Shown here: positions 60,456-64,000 of the stretch, one piece after another | Numbering within the stretch: the stretch's first letter is position 1 | Layout of the letters: every line of letters begins with the position of its first letter | NCBI GenBank assembly: GCA_963693025.1 | Contig: OY843749.1 | Span: forward strand, 186,001 to 250,000 | Direction: 5' to 3' | Length of the DNA stretch: 64,000 nt | Origin: JAHRAW01 sp963693025 | Lineage (GTDB): Bacteria > Pseudomonadota > Gammaproteobacteria > Arenicellales > Poriferihabitantaceae | The notes under the pieces: generated by a model | What the model was told of the DNA's origin: nothing | The model's input: only the letters and a program-made list of their open reading frames with translations | Database searches by the model: none | Translations under genes and position numbers: made by a program

Positions 60456-60550
60456 TGTAACCGAAAATTGAGGGTTTGGTTGGTTGCGTCATGACTGCCG
60501 TTTTTCCCGCTATCGTCGCTACTGCCCAATCAAACTCTGCTCACAGGAAT
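60398..60550 (+). repeat. Copy B of the UbiA-like tail segment
   Basis: CTATTCGCTGGTC (60398-60410) begins a stretch matching 54335-54411, through GTGGTGTTTGG, GTGACTGTCT and TAGTGTAACCGAAAA, TTGAGGGTTTG. Further on, TGCCGTTTTTCCCGC and ATCGTCGCTA resemble 54,672-54,710. It is shorter than copy A because the part with repeat R10 is absent. Confidence 0.7.
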
Positions 60551-60598
60551 AATCGCAGAAAGGAGCAAAGAGTATGCGCTTGAATGTTTCATTGATGG

Positions 60599-62998
60599 CT
60601 ATTCAAGCAGTAAGATGATGTCCGAGTATTCTCTAATTCGCGCCATGTTCATCGCCGTGTCGCCATGCCGGTCGATCGCTTTGATATCTGCCCCGTTTTT
60701 ACGCAACAGTCTTACAGCATCAGTGGCAGAGTTGCAAACCGCCTCATGCAACGGTGTCCGAAGAGAGTTGTTAACTGCATTAACATCCAAATCCTTTTTA
60801 ATCAACACATCCATAAGGCAGCAAGTATTGCTCCATGCTGCTCTGTGTAATATCGTATTCCCGTTCCCATCAATTGCATTCACATCAGCCCCCATACCAA
60901 TCAACATATTCGCAACATCGCTGTTGCCGCAAAACGCGGTTTTATGTAACGGTGTCCACTTACTCGGACCAGCCTTTACATTCACATCAGCGCCTTCCTC
61001 AACCAGCAATTTCGCCACCTTGAGGAAACCGCTTGATGCTGCGCAAAATAATGGGGATTCCCCCGTGTTATTCACTGCATTTACATCTATTCCCTTATTG
61101 AGTAACAATTTTGCTACATCCACGGCATCATTAAATGCCGCTACATGCAACGGTGTTCCACACTCACTAATCACATTTACATCGGCTTTTTTGCACATCA
61201 ATAAAGCTGCTGTGTGTATGGAATTTCTTGATGCCGCGCTATGCAAAGGCGTTTCCCCGCTTTTATTCAGCGCATTTACATCCGCGCCTTGCTCTATCAG
61301 AATCTCTGCTTTTTCTCGGTCGTCTGACAGTGCTGCATGATGTAGTGGCGTGTTGTCATCGAGTAATTGAACTATGTCCCAGTATTTTTTGTGTCGCGCA
61401 ATGTCGAGAGATGTTTCACCCTTCCGTTCTGTCGCGTTTACGTTCGCCCCTTTCTCAATCAACCAAGTCACAGTTTCGATAGAGTTTAACGTTACCGCTA
61501 TATGTAACCGTGTTCGACCAAGCCAATCAGTCAAGTTTATATCTGCACCTTTTTCAATTAGCAAAGCCGCCGTATCGAGATTGTTGGAAAATAATGCGTG
61601 ATGAAGAGGTGTTCCAGGTTCGTATAAAGAGCCGTCATATGCATCAACAATCGCACCTTTTTCTATCAGCAAGGATGTTACTTCAAGAGAATTTTTCGAT
61701 ACTGCATGATGTAATGGTGTCAGCCCGCGCATATCCATCGCACTGACATGTGTATTCTTTCCAAAGATATTACCCAGCCATGTGGCTATACGAATCACTG
61801 AAATTTTATCAAAAAAATCTACCACTCCACCAAAGAACATTTTTATATAATCATTTTCTACATTTGGAAATATGCCTTCTTTTATAAGCAACTCAGCCAC
61901 TTCAAGCGCATTTTCCGATGCGGCATGATGCAATGGTATTTTTCTGCCTTTGTCCGGCGCATTTACATCTGCTCCATTTTCAATCAGTAAGTTTGCAACC
62001 GCCAACGCATTCTTCGATGCCGCCACATGTAGCGGTGTTACTTTGGGCGATTTATCACCACCTGAATTCACATCTACGCTCCTTTCAATCAACAAATTCG
62101 CCACATCAAAAGCATTACTCGATGCCGCCAAATGCAACGGTGTCATTGAAAATAAGTCGGTCGCGTGCATATTTGCCCCTCTATCGATTAGCAAAGTCGC
62201 CACTTCCAGAGAGTTATTCGACGCCGCTACATGCAGCGGTGTCGCCCAGGACACATCGATAGCCTCTATATCGTCACCGTTTTCAATCAATGAAACGGCT
62301 GTCTCATATTCGTTGGAAATCGCCGCATGATGCAACGGTGTCTTCCCTGCCTTATTTATGTCCACTCCCCTAACACGCAACGAGAGCAAAACCAAAAGGG
62401 CGTTGCTTTGAAGTGTTCCACGGAATGGATACATATCATCAAATTTATCCTTGTAAGCCGCATTCACATCTGCACCGTTTTCGATCAACAGGGCTGCTAT
62501 TTCGGTAGCAATGGCACCGTAGGATAGCGCAACACGCAAGGGGGGCTCTTTTAAATTGTCAGACACATTTACATCTGCACCTTTTGCAATCAACAACTCT
62601 ACCAATTTTTTATGTTGATCGAGTCCTACTGCTTCATGCAACGGAGCACTTCCAGATGTATCAGTTACATTCACATCTGCGCCATTTTCGATGAGAAAAG
62701 CCGCAACTTCGAGAGCGTTGCTTTTTGCTGCCGCATGCAATGATGTCTCACCAAACTTGTCGGATGCATTTACACTCACGCCGTTCTCGAACAACAAAAT
62801 CGCGACTTCAAGAGCATTGTTCTCTGCCGCCACCTGCAATGGCATTTTGCCAAACTTGCCGGCTGCATTTATATCGGCACCTTTCTCAATCAACAAAGCC
62901 GCCACCTTGTCGTCGTTTAATTCTGCCGCGTCATGCAATGGGGTATTTTTACCCCAATCTTCTGTATCCAGACCCAGTTCTTCCAATTCTATATCCAC
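60599..62998 (-). CDS. Large ankyrin-repeat protein (Ank2, about 23 repeats)
   Basis: 799 residues from a GTG at 62998. About 23 ankyrin repeats run from KNTPLHDAAE near residue 18 to the C-terminus, with Leu-Leu-Ile-Glu-x-Gly-Ala-Asp-Val-Asn joining most of them. Repeats 1-15 share N-A-L-E-V-A signatures and look recently amplified; the last eight match Ank1. A ~45-residue break with aromatic residues (I-K-M-F-F-G-G-V-V-D-F-F-D-K) lies at about 395-440 between repeats. No signal peptide or enzymatic domain. Divergent from metB. Composition is AT-richer than core genes. Confidence 0.9.
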   Translation of the reverse strand: MDIELEELGLDTEDWGKNTPLHDAAELNDDKVAALLIEKGADINAAGKFGKMPLQVAAENNALEVAILLFENGVSVNASDKFGETSLHAAAKSNALEVAAFLIENGADVNVTDTSGSAPLHEAVGLDQHKKLVELLIAKGADVNVSDNLKEPPLRVALSYGAIATEIAALLIENGADVNAAYKDKFDDMYPFRGTLQSNALLVLLSLRVRGVDINKAGKTPLHHAAISNEYETAVSLIENGDDIEAIDVSWATPLHVAASNNSLEVATLLIDRGANMHATDLFSMTPLHLAASSNAFDVANLLIERSVDVNSGGDKSPKVTPLHVAASKNALAVANLLIENGADVNAPDKGRKIPLHHAASENALEVAELLIKEGIFPNVENDYIKMFFGGVVDFFDKISVIRIATWLGNIFGKNTHVSAMDMRGLTPLHHAVSKNSLEVTSLLIEKGAIVDAYDGSLYEPGTPLHHALFSNNLDTAALLIEKGADINLTDWLGRTRLHIAVTLNSIETVTWLIEKGANVNATERKGETSLDIARHKKYWDIVQLLDDNTPLHHAALSDDREKAEILIEQGADVNALNKSGETPLHSAASRNSIHTAALLMCKKADVNVISECGTPLHVAAFNDAVDVAKLLLNKGIDVNAVNNTGESPLFCAASSGFLKVAKLLVEEGADVNVKAGPSKWTPLHKTAFCGNSDVANMLIGMGADVNAIDGNGNTILHRAAWSNTCCLMDVLIKKDLDVNAVNNSLRTPLHEAVCNSATDAVRLLRKNGADIKAIDRHGDTAMNMARIREYSDIILLLE

Positions 62999-63322
62999 GG
63001 ATTTTAAACGTTTGTTAAATGTTCTATTTTTGAATCGTATAAAAAATGCAAAAAGTATTACACGCTCATCAGTAATTTTTCATCAAGTGCTGATGCGAGC
63101 TCCCGCCACTGGTGGGGTTGTCGCGGTGAGTTGACTACGGTCGGCGGCGGAAAGGTTGCAGTGGACATCAATACTCATACGCTTATGCTAGCATACCTTT
63201 TATCCTGGTTGGTCGTGGATGGGTAGGTGTGTGAGGCACATTATTCCCCCCACCCCCCAAAATCCGCTATCATCCACCCCTTACCCACTCTTCCTCAACC
63301 TCAAACACCAACGAGGCAACCC
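62999..63322. promoter_or_regulatory. Divergent ank2-metB intergenic region
   Basis: The ank2 side is AT-rich (TTTGTTAAATG, TTTTTGAATCGTATAAAAAATGC) and could hold its promoter, for instance TTGCAT and TATACG-like hexamers on the minus strand, but spacing is not convincing. The metB side repeats, with changes, the 59,935-60,188 segment. No gene is seen. Confidence 0.4.
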
Positions 63323-64000
63323 ATGAAACTCGAAACCAAATGCGTCCGCGCCGGGCAGGCTCCCGACCCCACCACCGGGGCGATTATTCCGCCTATTTAT
63401 CAGACGGCGACTTATGTGTTGCCGGAGGTGGGGCGGGACCGGGGGTTTGATTATACGCGGTCGTCCAATCCGACCCGGCAGGTGTTGGAGGAGAACTTGG
63501 CGGCGCTTGAGAGTGGCAAATATGGGGTGTGTTATTCCAGCGGGATGTCGGCGGTGGATGCGGTGATGAAGTTGCTGAGCGCCGGCGACCATGTGGTTTC
63601 TTCGGACGATGTGTATGGCGGCGTGTCGCGGCATTTCAATCAAGTGTTGACGCGTTACGGTTTGGAGTTCACCTATGTTGACAGCACCGATGCGCAGAAT
63701 GTCGCCAATGCGATTCGTCCGGAGACCAAATTGATTTGGCTGGAGACGCCATCCAACCCGCTGATTAAAGTCACCGACATTTCCGCCGTTTCCAAGATAG
63801 GCAAGGAGGCGGGCATTCCGGTGGGGGTGGATTCGACTTTTGCCACGCCGGTGTTTTTGCGCCCGCTTGAATTGGGCGCGGACATCGTCATGCACTCCAC
63901 CACCAAATACCTGAGCGGTCATAACCAGATTATCGGCGGCGCGGTGGTGGTCAACGACGAGGCGATTTACGAGCGGCTCAAGTTCATTCAGAAAACGATT
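63323..64000 (+). CDS. metB: Cystathionine gamma-synthase/lyase family PLP enzyme, N-terminal part
   Basis: 226 residues are present and the gene runs off the window. The start MKLETKCVRAGQAPDPTTGA and PPIYQTATYVLPEVG are typical of the Cys/Met metabolism PLP family; YSSGMSAVDAV and D-V-Y-G-G-V-S-R bind the cofactor phosphate and ring; the PLP lysine is Lys195 in HSTTKYLSGHNQIIGG, with Asp170 in VDSTFATP. It could be cystathionine gamma-synthase (methionine synthesis) or gamma/beta-lyase; the missing C-terminus and shared motifs prevent a firm choice. A truncated copy lies 3.1 kb upstream. Confidence 0.88.
   Translation, partial: MKLETKCVRAGQAPDPTTGAIIPPIYQTATYVLPEVGRDRGFDYTRSSNPTRQVLEENLAALESGKYGVCYSSGMSAVDAVMKLLSAGDHVVSSDDVYGGVSRHFNQVLTRYGLEFTYVDSTDAQNVANAIRPETKLIWLETPSNPLIKVTDISAVSKIGKEAGIPVGVDSTFATPVFLRPLELGADIVMHSTTKYLSGHNQIIGGAVVVNDEAIYERLKFIQKTI

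Overview
The window looks like a GC-rich chromosome segment from an uncultured, possibly host-associated, gammaproteobacterium. This rests on conserved gammaproteobacterial gene order: truA-trpF-accD-folC-dedD-cvpA-purF; tRNA-fMet-rimP-nusA-infB-rbfA-truB; thrS-infC-rpmI-rplT-pheS-pheT-ihfA-merR; and pstSCAB-phoU with a long PstA. Host association is only an inference from two ankyrin-repeat proteins and many decayed genes.

Layout. 0-8 kb: 3' end of comM, glycerol use (glpD, a decayed glpR, glpK) and a peptide/nickel-type ABC transporter without an adjacent binding protein. 8-15 kb: the truA-to-purF cluster. 15-24 kb: lpxH, cysS, and the tRNA-fMet/nusA/infB translation and transcription cluster. 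24-34.5 kb: thrS to gltX with tRNAs Asn, Val, Pro, Ala and Glu; infC appears to start at AUA, and a GIY-YIG/RAMA-like gene sits between rplT and pheS. 34.5-43.4 kb: glutathione transferase, pitrilysin-type protease, CinA-like amidase, a five-gene membrane redox unit (Rieske plus ferric-reductase-like), a thioesterase and a cation-efflux protein. 43.4 kb: a dif-like XerC/XerD site carrying a perfect inverted repeat of its XerD arm. 43.8-50 kb: phosphate transport (phoU, pstBACS) and an EamA transporter. Left of dif most genes are on the + strand and right of it most are on the - strand, as expected at a replication terminus.

50-64 kb is accessory. It holds a compact three-gene unit that looks like a defence operon (small GIY-YIG-like protein, OLD-type ATPase/TOPRIM nuclease, AlbA/Schlafen-type protein), two AT-rich genes I do not recognise, a frameshifted lipoprotein subtilase coupled to a small exported protein, and two divergent copies of an ankyrin gene, each beside a cystathionine gamma-synthase start. 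The order can be explained by one tandem duplication of [ubiA-like tail - ank - metB 5' end]; only the right-hand metB is intact and it runs off the window.

A family of short nested-palindrome repeats (about 200 bp and about 267 bp forms, ends CTCGTCATTCTCGA) occupies at least ten intergenic spaces and carries a second, about 60-bp palindromic module at differing positions. No transposase, integrase, CRISPR array or rRNA gene was seen.
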